Shown piece by piece: positions 23,403 to 34,800 of a stretch of DNA of 64,000 bases (position 1 is its first letter; each line of letters begins with the position of its first letter). The notes under the pieces were generated by a model, which was not told the DNA's origin, ran no database searches, and worked only from the letters and a program-made list of their open reading frames with translations. Source of the stretch: Bifiguratus adelaidae (taxonomy: Eukaryota; Mucoromycota; Endogonomycetes; Endogonales). The translations under genes and the position numbers were made by a program. The stretch lies in NCBI GenBank assembly GCA_002261195.1, contig MVBO01000047.1, positions 1 to 64,000 of the forward strand. The letters run 5' to 3'.

Positions 23403-23742
23403 CATACGGCCGAAGACACCCCCTGCGAAGCCTTTGCTAGCTCCTCCCTGTCATGCTGTCAGACATGCAACCAACATTGACTGTTGACTTACTTGAGTTG
23501 TAGAGAAAAGTCGTCCTCCACGTCGTCATCGTCCCAATCGTTCTCCCAGGCCTCAGCTTCTTGTGGATCTTCCTCTGAAGTGCCCCAATCTAACCACGGT
23601 AAGATTGTGGCAAAATGACAATCAACTCACCTTCAGCCTCAAATTCCTCAAACTCGTCGTCTTCCTCCAGAGCACCAAGTTGTGGTTGCGTGGCCTTGCC
23701 ATCTTCATTGCCTGTAATTGTTGCTGTTGTTGTTTCTGCCAT
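23403..23742 (-). CDS. SEM1: 26S proteasome / TREX-2 subunit Sem1 (Dss1)
   Basis: Exons 23631-23742, 23493-23589 and 23403-23448 (255 nt, 84 aa). Signature acidic motifs are present: LGALEEDDEFEEF, AEDWG, and ENDWDDDDVEDDFSLQL, as in Dss1/Sem1, followed by a short Lys-containing tail (EELAK). Dss1 is a mostly disordered subunit shared by the 19S lid, TREX-2 mRNA export complex and BRCA2. The final acceptor is CATGACAG|GG, which restores the usual QLxxEL ending; the earlier CAG would end after MTGRS. The start is only 32 bp from the proposed MRM1 start on the other strand. Confidence 0.92.
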
Positions 23743-23774
23743 GGTACACGCAATTGGAATACAGCTATTTTGCA

Positions 23775-24835
23775 ATGAAGGCAAGTTGATGTAAAGGCGG
23801 CGGACTCCCAGCTTAACGCGAGTTTAGGAGTTTGTCTATGGATTGGATGCAGTCTTGCTGGCATTGAAAGCTCAACGACGCTCACTCTATCGACTGCATG
23901 CACTATCAACCACACCTGCTAGGTAAGCATGGATAAAGAGAGGCATTGGGTTGATAGGTCGGTAGGAGCGATGTTTTACAGACGGCCAAAGAGCATGGCG
24001 TTCCGGTAGCATTTACCGACAAGGGTGAACTCAACAATATGAGCGGGAATAGGCCGCATCAGGTAAGTGTAGGTCTTCTTGTGGCGTACTTGCGGTTGAC
24101 AGACGTTTTTAGGGTGTTGTTTTGGAAGCTTCGCCGCTCAAAACGGTCGAGTTGAGTCATTTGAGCTTCGTAGACAGCGAGGGTCGGTAAGTAATCGCAC
24201 GTAACCCTCATCCGTCATTGCTGATCTCATGCAGTTATACGTTGGAGGGCATTGGAGAGTCGCGTCAGTCTACAAAACCTCTCTGGCTCGCCATGGATCA
24301 GATCCAAGATCCACATGTAAGGGTCTGACCTATTCTGACCGAGCGCTCATGTACTATAGAACCTTGGATCCATCCTGCGAACAAGTTACTTTCTAGGCAT
24401 CGATGGCGTCATTGTCTCGAGTAAGAATAGCGCTCCCTTGTCTCCCACCGTGTCCAAGGTCTCGGCCGGTGCCATGGAATTGATGCCGGTCTACAGCGCC
24501 AAGAACCTGGTTAACTTTTTATCCGTAAGCCTCACCCTCATCCCTTTCTCTCATCTCAAGCTCATCCATAGGCATCCAAAGAAGCAGGCTGGAGCATTAT
24601 TGGTGCCTCTGCACTCTCCAGTCCCTCCAAAGGCATCATCCATGTCGATAAGGAACACCATCCCATTCCATTCCCCACTCACGCTCGAATTCTCGTCGTA
24701 GGCAATGAAGGCAAAGGCCTACGTACCCATATCCACAGACTCTGCACATCTATAGCTAGTATACAAGGAAATCCCATCATAAACTCTCTCAACGTTGGCG
24801 TCGCAACAGCCATTCTGCTGCAGGCGATCCATTAA
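23775..24835 (+). CDS. MRM1: SpoU-family rRNA 2'-O-ribose methyltransferase, mitochondrial Mrm1-like
   Basis: Exons 23828-23922, 23966-24062, 24113-24186, 24235-24316, 24360-24524, 24572-24835 close in phase. The N-terminal YGLDAVLLALKAQRRSLYRL is the SpoU substrate-binding part. Catalytic motifs: DQIQDPHNLGSILRT (motif 1), VVGNEGKGLR (motif 2) and SLNVGVATAILL (motif 3), which form the SPOUT trefoil knot binding S-adenosylmethionine. Mrm1 methylates a conserved guanosine of the mitochondrial large rRNA. The 5' end is uncertain: an ATG-AAG mini-exon (23775-23780) followed by a GC-type donor gives an open frame of 260 aa, but a mitochondrial presequence is not evident, and another first exon is possible. 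PHO85 begins 43 nt after the stop. Confidence 0.85.
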
Positions 24836-24877
24836 TAAGGGGTGTACTTTCTTTGTCTTGTCAGTTGCCTTTGCAAC

Positions 24878-25807
24878 ATGTCGTTGCCTACAAGCCCCGA
24901 TCAAAAGTACATGCGGTTGGAGAAGTTGGGGGAGGGGACCTACGCCACCGTATACAAGGGTAAATCACGTCTCACGGGTGAGATTGTCGCTCTTAAGGAG
25001 ATTCATCTTGACTCCGAAGAGGGTGCTCCAAGCACGGCCATTCGAGAGATTTCACTCATGAAGGAGCTAAAGCATCAAAACATTGTTCACCTACACGACG
25101 TTATACACACAGAGAACAAGCTCATGCTTGTGTTTGAATACATGGACAGAGACGACCTGAAGCGATACATGGAAGTCGAAGGGCGCAACAATCATGGCGC
25201 TCTACAGCCCGCCGTGATCAAAAACTTTATGTATCAGCTTCTCAAAGGCATTGCTTACTGTCACGACAACCGTGTGCTTCATCGCGACTTGAAACCTCAA
25301 AACCTCCTTATCAACAAACGCGGCGAGCTCAAGCTGGGCGATTTCGGATTGGCTCGCGCCTTTGGTATACCCGTCAACACCTTCTCCAACGAAGTCGTCA
25401 CATTATGGTATCGTGCACCCGACGTGCTTTTGGGCTCACGATCCTACTCTACATCGATTGACATCTGGTCTGCAGGGTGTATCATGGCTGAGATGTACAC
25501 CGGCAGACCTCTCTTTCCGGGCAGCAACAATGAAGATCAGCTCTTGAAGATCTTTCGCGTCATGGGTACCCCCAACGAACATACTTGGCCCGGTGTCAGT
25601 TCGTTCAGTGAGTATAAGAGTACCTTTCCTCAATATGCGCCTACAAATCTATCTCAATTTTTGACCATGATTGATCAAATGGGCATGGATTTGCTCAATC
25701 GCATGTTGCAATATCAGCCTCACTTGCGTATCTCTGCTAAAGATGCACTCGGACATGTTTGGTTCAATGAATGTCGCATGTGGAATGAGCGTGGACAATA
25801 TCAGTAA
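24878..25807 (+). CDS. PHO85: Cyclin-dependent kinase Pho85/CDK5 type
   Basis: Single exon, 309 aa. Kinase motifs: [11 protein letters not shown] glycine loop, VALKEI lysine, cyclin-binding PSTAIRE helix, [10 protein letters not shown] catalytic loop, [10 protein letters not shown] and [12 protein letters not shown]. The [13 protein letters not shown] activation loop with Ser rather than the Thr of Cdk1 fits the Pho85/CDK5 group, which acts with Pcl cyclins in phosphate, glycogen and cell-polarity control. It is one of the few intronless genes here and sits 43 nt after MRM1, so the two may be transcribed with overlapping UTRs. The ATG at 24878 gives the usual short N-terminus. Confidence 0.95.
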   Translation: MSLPTSPDQKYMRLEKLGEGTYATVYKGKSRLTGEIVALKEIHLDSEEGAPSTAIREISLMKELKHQNIVHLHDVIHTENKLMLVFEYMDRDDLKRYMEVEGRNNHGALQPAVIKNFMYQLLKGIAYCHDNRVLHRDLKPQNLLINKRGELKLGDFGLARAFGIPVNTFSNEVVTLWYRAPDVLLGSRSYSTSIDIWSAGCIMAEMYTGRPLFPGSNNEDQLLKIFRVMGTPNEHTWPGVSSFSEYKSTFPQYAPTNLSQFLTMIDQMGMDLLNRMLQYQPHLRISAKDALGHVWFNECRMWNERGQYQ

Positions 25808-25890
25808 CGTGTATGCTTCTCTCTCTCTCTCTTTGTATAGATCTCTCACATCCAGGGAAAATAAAAAAAAGCCATGTTTGATAAATGACT

Positions 25891-28778
25891 TTACACCACG
25901 GCTCTCCTTTGTACAACCAGCTGACGAATTTTTTGGATGCGGTCGGACTCCATTTTCCTGTAGGATTCCTTATCTTCATAACGTGCTCGCTCAAATCGCG
26001 CCATCATTACACTTTGCTCCAGCAAGTCCACATGCGCCTAAATAATGACATTGTCAAAAAAGGTATCATGGTGGGCAGAAATACCTAAGAAAGGATGACT
26101 TACCTGGTTCTGCTCATCGTCTCGTCGCTGCCGGGCTGCTTCCCGCATGGTCTGTATACGCTTCTCTTCCTGTTCCCGTTTCTCCCGCTCTATCCGCTCC
26201 ATTTCCAATCGTCTGGCTTCCTCTTGCCTGGCCAATTCACTGTAATGAATATGCATCATTAGCCATTTCCTTAATGCTGGTCCATCATAACGTACACTTT
26301 CTTGGCATCCGTTTCGGCCCTCACTCTTTCCATTTCTTGCTGAATCAATCGGTCCTTTTCGCGTTTGGCATTGGCTTCCCTTTGGAATTTCTCCCATTCA
26401 GCATCGGGCTTTGGAGACGAAGACCCGCTTTTGGGGGTAGACTTGGCTTGCGTATCTGCTAACGCTGCCCAAACGGCTTCATTCTTCACCTCTACAGATG
26501 CCTACGAAATGTCAATGGACCGTCGTGCTGGTGCTCTCCTACCTTTTTGGCGGCGAGCCCATTAGGCTGTTTTTGTAACGGTACCCAATTTTTGGTCGGT
26601 TTGATGGGCGCCTTGTTTTGGGAGAGGCCTAGCCCAATTCCAAGTGCGGGAGCTGCAGTGACGTGCGGTTTCGCTGGTATGGTGGGTGCTTTTGGCGATG
26701 GAGTTGCTTGGGCAGCCTGCCCAGGGCCGTTCCGCAACTCCTTCCCTGAAGTTGTCTAGCGTGCCAACATGAGCAAGTTCTATACACGGTAAAACTACCT
26801 TACCTTTCGCGCTCGGCTTTCTTCATATTCAGAGTCTATGCAAGCATGTCATTTAAATTGTGTCACACAAGTGACGCATACCGCATCCATCAAGCACTAC
26901 TTGCCTGAATCCTGTGATGCAATGACGTGCGCCATCGTACGGCGTGGTACTACTTGATCCTTGTCCACGACAACTGGTTCATCTAGACAGACTTAGGCAA
27001 TGGGTGCAGACGTCGCGTCGCACTTACATGTGACATCTTCACTTGACTGCCGTTGATGAGGTCGGGCCACGATAGGCCTTTGACCCAATTGCTCAGCCAC
27101 GTAATCATCAATTTGCCAGAGCAGGGAGGTAGACAACTTTTCCATGTCGAGTTCAATTTCGCCTGTTTCACCATCCTCTTGAACTTCCTTTTGTACCATT
27201 TCTGCGATGGCCGTTTGCTGCCTCTCGTTGAGCTCGCCAATCCTGGTTGCCAGTTGTAGCCTATGGTGCGTACTATAGTCACTCAATGTGTCCCGCCGCC
27301 GGCGACTTGATGCGGTAGTGACATAGCGAGACAATCGTCCGTGGTATTCGTCTGCGGGTATCGATTGGCGTTGATGACGGTGCTTTTCAGTATCAAAATC
27401 AGAGTATTGAGCATCATGAGCGAATGTATCATGCGAGTCATCGTGATGTCGGTGCTTGTGCTTTTTTGCCTTTTTCCGCTTCTTGAGCGATTTGAGATAC
27501 TCCAAACTCTTTTCCATCTGTGCCAATTGAGCTTCCAAAGCCTTGACTTTTGGATCGTCATCGTCGTCGTCATCATCTACAATAGCATGTTAGGATAGGC
27601 AATTACCTTTGGCATTGAGCACAAGTACCTTCTGAAGGCTCATCCTCCTCTTCAGCGTATGAGATTGGTTTCCTCTTGCGTGATTCTGCATCCGCTGAGC
27701 TAGCTTCCCTTTCGCCGTTTAAATAGATCTCGTTCTGCATACTACTTGTGGATGTGGTTCCTTCCGAGGTGGCCTTCTTCAACAGCTTATCGAAAACCTT
27801 CTCACTTTGCTTTCCCATGTCATAGACAGGATCTCCCGGTTGATTAAATGTATAACAGTTATTGAAGATAAGTCGCATGTCGGCTACAAACTCATCGAGG
27901 TTTCGGTATTTTCCTTTCGCTAACTTCTTGTTCACTGTCGAAACGTCCATGGGATGTTTGATAATGTCGGGATATTCGGGAATGTTGAGGGCTTGCCAGT
28001 CGACAGGGACAAGGAAAGGTGCAACGTAGTCTAGGTGTTTTGGTTTCTGTAATTCGGTGATGATATGCTTGCACTTTGACATAAAGTCATTGCTGGAAGT
28101 TGGTTTTGAAGGAGTGCTAGTGTGAGGCGCTGCTGCAGGTCGAGGTGTGTCTGCCGATGCTGAACTTCGCCGCGGTTCTGGTGGAGTCGTTACCTGCGTG
28201 GGTTCACGCTTTGGTCGTTCCCAGAGTGCCAGTTCGGATAACTCTCTAGACATGGTCATATTCGGCTACCAGACGACGTGAGCTGAGCGTTTCATGGCTG
28301 TCAAAGACCTACCTTTGATGCATCCGTAGGCATCCGCTCCATCCCTTTCAAATAAGTCTTTTTGAGATTGGAAGCCATCACTCCAATCGCGCTTCCCACG
28401 CCATTGAACTTCCAGCAGTTGTCAAACATGAGCTCCATGTCTTTTGTAAAGTCTCGCACGTTGAGATACTGTGCATTAGTGAGCTTGTGTTCAATGGTCG
28501 AGAGGTCCATGGGATGCTCAATGACTTCAAAATAGGTCGGAATCCCCAGCGCTACTGGGTCTACAGGTACCAAGAACGGACCCACGTTGGCGTTCCTCTT
28601 CATGTTTCGTATAATCGCTTGACATTGCTTGTACTGCTGTGGCAGCATCGGCCTTTCGAACACATCCCCCTGTCCGTCGTCCTGTGCGCAATTATGCGTC
28701 AATGTTCGTCATCGTTCCCATAAACACTCTGTCGCCATCAACGCCATCGCTTACCTGCCCAGGGTCCACAGCGGCCAT
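25891..28778 (-). CDS. BDF1: BET-family double-bromodomain protein (Bdf1-like)
   Basis: Ten exons close in phase: 28755-28778, 28313-28681, 27629-28265, 27028-27576, 26905-26982, 26804-26835, 26543-26755, 26296-26501, 26104-26239, 25891-26037 (2391 nt, 796 aa). Bromodomain 1 (~24-125): FLVPVDPVALGIPTYFEVIEHPMDL...NCWKFNG. Bromodomain 2 (~187-290): FLVPVDWQALNIPEYPDIIKHPMD...NCYTFNQ. Lys/His-rich and coiled stretches precede a NET domain (~430-500: LNERQQTAIAEMV...ELDMEKL...LWQIDDYV). The C-terminus is a long charged coiled coil (ARQEEARRLEMERIEREK). It reads acetylated histones, mainly H4, in TFIID-linked transcription. Intron 5 is GC-AG (TCAG|GCAAGT). The ATG at 28778 is chosen because it leads an in-phase 24-nt first exon. 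Confidence 0.92.
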
Positions 28779-28836
28779 CGGCTTCTCTCCACCAAGTGAG
28801 CGTAGGTCGATCAGAACGTTGACGGGATGAGTGACA

Positions 28837-28844
28837 TCACGTGA
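28837..28844. promoter_or_regulatory. TCACGTGA palindrome in BDF1/CCCH divergent promoter
   Basis: A perfect E-box palindrome lies 59 nt upstream of the BDF1 start, in the 242-bp region shared with the divergent zinc-finger gene. bHLH factors such as Cbf1 bind this sequence in yeasts. Confidence 0.4.
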
Positions 28845-29020
28845 CTCTAGAGAAGTGTTGTGCGCAGTTGTTGTCTCACTTTCAATCACTCCTTTGGCGC
28901 ACTGATTCTCTATATCTACAGGCTCGCACGACTAGTCATTGACATATTGACGTGTTCTCGACGGCCCTTGAGCATCGACAAGAAAAACGAACGCGCGCGC
29001 ACAACACTTCCTGTTGAACA

Positions 29021-30431
29021 ATGGACAAACGCCTTGTCGCTGGAGTGGTGGCTGTGGTTGGATTGGGTGCGGCTGTCTATGTCCTACGATCTAGCCGCTC
29101 TGAAGGTAAGGAAAAAGACATTGATCAACGTAACTGTGGCGTATACTGACTGATCTGATCTAGACAATAAGGATCGGCCAAACACATCAGTACACAAGGT
29201 AGAGACCTCTACACAACCGTCGGAAGCCGAGACGCAGCAAGATACAAACACTCAGCTTTCGACTGAGGATGATCGGACAGTGGGGACTCGCACGCCAGAC
29301 ATCAACCATGCCGAGCTGCCTCATACTAATCAAGAAGCGCCCACTGACGTAGGGAGTGCGCCGGCGGAGGCCATTGAAGGCCCGACAACCACCGTGATCG
29401 AATCTGGGGACCAACAAAAAGAAGCTCAGTCGCCAGTAGCTCAAGTCGTAGAAGATGTCAAGATTGAGCCTGCGGTCGATATAGTAAACGAGGATCAGGA
29501 AGCACTAGAAGCCGAATGTGTAACATCAGAGACTGTACTGGAAGAGCAACCAATGCCATCGCAAACGACAGAATTGGAAGTATCAGAGGATCCAATAGGT
29601 AAGCCCAGTCCAACACGCTCTTTTGATCATGGAAGGTCCTCATGTCATCAAATTCAAGCCGGATCTGATCTCTTGGATGACAAGAGCAACATCGTTGAAC
29701 CAGATGTAACGCGTGAAGAGGAGGTGGGTATTTTCTTTCTCGTCAGAAGTTGCTTACAAATATGCGTGCAGCAACTCCTTGCACCTTCAAACGCTACCAA
29801 TGGCCAAACACATGCTCAAGATGTCGATATCTCAACGTCATCATGCATTGTAGCTGAGGCAGGTGAAAACCATGAGCTCTCGGAGCAGGAAAAAAATGAA
29901 GTCGCCAAGGATCCCTCTGATATCGCCGCTATTCGAGAAGGTATGGCTATACGCTGCTTTTGTTATATATGCGAGGCTAACCTATTTCAGGTGCAGCTCA
30001 ATCCGATCTCAACTGGAAAGCGGCAGAGTTTGTGCCTTCCTTTATTACTGAACCCCTGAAGAATGGATCAACGGCTACCGCATCATCGGACGACGACACC
30101 ACATTTGTACAACAACCTACTTCACGTAAGTCTTGCCTCATCGAGTCAATATGTTAGAACATTGCACTCATGGCATGATTCAGATACAACTAAAAAGATC
30201 CGTTGCCGATTCTGGCCTCGTTGCACCAACAAGAATTGCAAGTTTGTCCACCCCAAGCATCCCTGTCGCAACGATGGACATTGTCAGTTTGGAGACAAGT
30301 GTATTTACTATCATTCCACGGATCCAGTGCCCAGTAATGATGGTGTCATTCGACCCCGTCGAAAAGGATCCCGTCAACATCTGAATCAGGATCGTCATGT
30401 TAAAACTCATGATGCTGTATTCGAATCATGA
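29021..30431 (+). CDS. Membrane-anchored PAM2-motif, Nab2-type CCCH zinc-finger protein
   Basis: Exons 29021-29105, 29164-29598, 29659-29723, 29772-29940, 29991-30125, 30184-30431 (1137 nt, 378 aa; phases close). Residues 4-22 are a single hydrophobic N-terminal anchor (VAGVVAVVGLGAAVYVL) followed by basic residues. A long acidic, disordered part follows. Residues 256-269 read SDLNWKAAEFVPSF, fitting the PAM2 consensus (LNxxAxEFxP) that binds the MLLE domain of poly(A)-binding protein. Two fingers follow: C304-x5-C310-x4-C315-x3-H319 and C324-x5-C330-x5-C336-x3-H340, the Nab2/ZC3H14 type that binds poly(A). The tail is basic. Inferred role: holding polyadenylated mRNA at an organelle membrane. 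Introns 29599-29658 and 29724-29771 have lengths divisible by three and no stop, so they could be retained. I know no named family with this combination. Confidence 0.8.
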
Positions 30432-30472
30432 GGGTTCGCACAGAATATATAGATTGACTTGTAACATTTGCA

Positions 30473-31716
30473 TCATTCATCTGTGGTTCTGGAGCGTTGT
30501 AGTTTAGGTTGTGCAATATCCCATGGGCCATGAATCTCACTATGGAGGGATAAGTATATGTCTCGCATGCGACATCATTGGAGTATACTTACTTTTTGTA
30601 TTGTTGAACCCAAATGAGCCAAAAAGGGCACACAAAGGTGATGAAGGCAATACCGAGAATATAAATGGACATGATAGCTTTGGAAATACTGGCGAAAAAG
30701 AAGGCGGCTAGACAAAACAAGGCAAATGATAAGGCCAAATTGATGCCAGAACTTTTGGTCTGCAAGAATAGTGAGTCTATGAGAACATGCTTGCAGAATG
30801 GCTCTCACCTTGAGATGACGCCGGAAGATGGGAAAGAGAGCAAACCATTCGACGGCAAAGGACATTAGGCCAAATACAGACAGGTTTGTATCGAGTCGCG
30901 ATGCCAGTAACACGGACGCGAAAATGGCCGCATTCGTCGACAAGGACCCAGGGAAACTAGACAGATGTGAGTTATTGCATTCAGAGAGTCCAAACTACCT
31001 ACCGTATACTCTCAGCTCCGCCTGATCCGTAATCGTGCAAGAGAAGATTGGCCAAAAAGAGGATCACTGTCACGGCCCAGATGGTATCACTGCTGGTATC
31101 TTTTGTCAATGTCCGTAAGATGGGACTGAGACCAAGTAGTGTCGTGAAAAGCAAGATGGCGCCTTTCAGCGTGCGTTGCCCTAAAGGTGTTCCATGTCAA
31201 CGCTCGCATTCTTGTCCTATATTTCCTCAATGGTCTCACTGTCTCACTGACGTCGTGATTTGATAGTGCTCCTTGGTGTAGCCTTGAGTTCTCGTATCCT
31301 AAACGTCTTTTTGGCAGAATCATCTTGCCAGACCTCGTATAATACGTAGCCCGTGACGGTAAAGAGGCTTCCCACCGCAATAAGACGCTCTGCAGGCAAC
31401 CGGTCGTCGTAAAGATTGATGAAGATGGCGATGAATATGATGATGGAGGATAGGTGCTGGGATATGATGGTTGACTCGCGAACTACCGTCCAATAATCGT
31501 AGCTTCGTACGTTGGCTGTCCGCACACACAAGGTTAGCACGCCTTTGAAGTCAACAAGGTGTGTTCCATACCATTCTTTTGCAACTCTTCTAGAAAAGTC
31601 TCATCAACGTAGTTGTCGGGATAGTCTTGTTTAACATAGAGAAGCCGCTGCCAAGGCGGGTGAGATGGAGTCACTGAGCGCCCGACGTCGTTGTTTGGGC
31701 TAAACATCATAGCCAT
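30473..31716 (-). CDS. GPI2: GPI-GlcNAc transferase subunit Gpi2 / PIG-C
   Basis: Exons 31572-31716, 31252-31515, 31003-31180, 30809-30956, 30593-30759, 30473-30539 (969 nt, 322 aa). PIG-C signatures: [28 protein letters not shown] near the start and a C-terminal HGPWD after eight or so hydrophobic helices (for example [36 protein letters not shown]). Gpi2 is part of the ER enzyme that starts GPI-anchor synthesis by adding GlcNAc to phosphatidylinositol. The ATG at 31716 (MAMMFSP) is the likely start; the frame extends further upstream without support. The gene is convergent with the zinc-finger gene, with only 41 bp between the stops. Confidence 0.93.
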
Positions 31717-31802
31717 GGACAACACATTTCCACTCAAAGGCTGAGCGCGACAACCAGTGTAGAAACAATGGAATATAGTATAATACATGGTGTTCTACAT
31801 AC

Positions 31803-34800
31803 TTAAGTCTTTTTGCTTCTGTCGTTTTTAAATGAAGACTCTCTAGCTGGCATCATTGGCCTTGCTAGGTCAAAGATGGAAGCAAAGCCGCCCTCGCTTC
31901 CGGGACTCGCGTAATTCCCGCCGACACCATCACTCGAAGGGAAGGTATCCTCAGTGAGAAGGGATGCAGTGCTGGCTGTTGTACTTCTTGTCATAGAACC
32001 GCTACCGTCGCTTGGTGAAAAGTCATAACCGGTGAAGCCGGGTGTTGTCATGTCTGTCGAAGGCGTGACCTCTTCAGCCTCTTGATTGTCAACATATTCA
32101 AGGTAGCTTGTCATCCAAGGATGTTGCATCAATTCGTGGGCGGAAGGTCGTTTGGAGGGATCTCGGATGAAACATTGCTTCAGAAAATCGAGACCGACCT
32201 CGGATATCTGCGTTGGATCAGGCAACGGCGGGTCACTTTGAACGACATGGAACATAATGGTAAATTGGTTGTCCAACTGAGCCCATGGTCGTCGGCCAGT
32301 TGCCATTTCGGTGATACAGCAACCCATAGACCAGATATCCATAGCACCTTTCCTGCCTTTGCCGGAGCCTTTGATCACTTCTGGAGCCTACATTGCAGGG
32401 CGTAAGGAATAGAATCATCTTCATCGCAACATCACCTACCATGTACATGGCTGTGCCCGTCAGACTGTTCCTATTGGTTCCACCCATCGTATTCCGTACT
32501 GTTCGCTGACCGTTCTGTAAAATCTTTGCAGCGCCAAAGTCCACAAATTTTAGGGTGCCATTGTGATCCAAAAGAATGTCTAATGCGGAATGAGCACATT
32601 GGATATCTCAGGCATTCGCCACTTACTGTCAGGTTTCACGTCTCGATGAACCACGTTATTGTCATGCAAGTAGGCCAAACCTTGCAGCATCTGGTAGGTG
32701 TACGCTTGTATGTAAAGCTCATCTGTAATCCGACCGCTTTTCTGTAACAGCTTGCCCAGGGATCCGTATTCACAATACTCCATGAAGATCCAGACTTTGT
32801 CGCGGTGTACCTCGATACCATAATATTCGACAATGTTCTCGTGATGAAGCATCTCCATGACTTTCATCTCTTCCTTGATACTTTTGTGTAGTGACGAAAG
32901 CGTAGCCGAATCTTGGAAAGGAATGGCTTTGGCAGCCATAATTTCGTTCGTCTCCAGATTGGTTGCCTTGTAGACAGCTCCAAATGTGCCAGAGCCAATA
33001 CATGGTCCGGGTTGCCATCTGAAGGACATATTGGATGAACTGGGCGCGAGGAAGACAAGAGAACGATCTTCCGGTCGATCATCTGTCAGGACTTGACCGA
33101 CGAGCTTTTGAGCTTTCTCCCATGTATAACGTCGCTGATCGATAGCAGCGAGGGTTTTGACCCATTCGTCTCTGACAAACATGTTTACATTCTGCTCGCC
33201 ACCAGTGCTGCTCATGGTAATGTCCAGCTGCCGTTCAAGATTTGCCGCCATCATCATCTGCTTCTCCTTTTCGGCCGTCAATGCTTCATGCTTCGATCTT
33301 GCACCAAGGACGTCGAAATGAGCAATAAGCAGTGCGATACACGAAGCGACTTTGCTTTGCAGTGTCGTAAACTCATCCTCTGATAGGAAGAGAATGTTGT
33401 TTGCTCTGGTGATCGCCATGGCAAATTCGAGCGCTGCGACAGTCCATCGGAAAGTCTTTCGGTCCGTTGGAACGCAATCGTCGCAGATAAAGCTGAGCCA
33501 ATCAATGGCTAAGCGTACCAACTGCATCTCGACCTCTTTGCGCATAACGTCCTCTAGAGCTCTTGATATACGTAAAGCGAAATCACTTGCGAATGTGAAG
33601 CACTCTTCAATGATATCTTGATGGCCGCCTTCGCTCAGGATCTCTCGAACGGTGTTTACACTATTGATGGAAAGATTGGCTAGGCGTAACACAGTCTTCT
33701 TGATCTTGTTTATCTCGCGGTTGATGATGGGAATATTAGGTCGCGTTTCATGCACCAAGTCTATAAGGTTGTTTCCCACTTTGTTGATAAAGGTTTGGCG
33801 GGCCATTGGTAAGGTATTGGCATAGCGTGCGATCAGTCGGATCCGGTTTAGGGGGATATCTGGCTTGAAGAATTCAATATCGACATTGACCACTTCTCCG
33901 GTCCACGTAAACGCTTCTTCTGGTGACATGATGAGAATGTACTGATCCGCTACAATTGAGGAGGTGGCACTGTCGATATCTCTCAAGAAGCAAGACCTGA
34001 CAAGTTCCTGAATCGCCTTGTCCTTGCCAAGAAGGCCAGCTGACGCGATGATGTAAAGTCCTTGGGACTGATATTTTTCAGTGTAAACGAGGAAATGATC
34101 TGAATGGACCAGAGCATCGACGAGATTTGGGAACGTATTTTCCTTGAACGAATACTCTGCCACATTCTCAATCTGGGTCATGAGGATCCTAAGCCGTTGT
34201 GAGATGCCTGTGGAGAACATCCAAACGCTCTTACCTGGCAAATCGCATCATTTTTCTCGCCCTTAGACGAAAATTTTGTAAAGTTCTAGAGTACCAACGT
34301 CCTAATCCACCTTCGGGCGAATCAGGCGCCGAATCTAAATAGGATATAAACAATTTTGTCACACGCTTCAACAATCCATCTGTCAGCGCACTGTAACGTA
34401 ATACCTGGCCGTTAGTCCCAGCTTAGGTCATATTCGTCCGATATACCTGAAACTTTTGGCCGTCTCCAAGTCGCCAAATTTAACATCGAAACAGATGGTC
34501 TTCACGAAGTCCCATTGTTGTTCCAGGAACTCAGCTTCGCGAAAGGTTGACTTGGGCTCCGATTTGAGCTTGTACCACATCAAGCGGATATAGTAAACCA
34601 ACGAGCGCAGCAAGACCTGATCGTATGACTCGCTGATATACTTGGGTAAATTCCAACCGTGCGCCGGCTCCGCCAAGGCTTCGTATTGTACTTTCACCGA
34701 TATGGCAAGCTTGAGCAAACCCTTGAAGTCTTCCATCATTTGGTCAATGACGAGACCCGATGGATCGCGCACATTTTTAACGTAAGCTAAACGGAACTTG

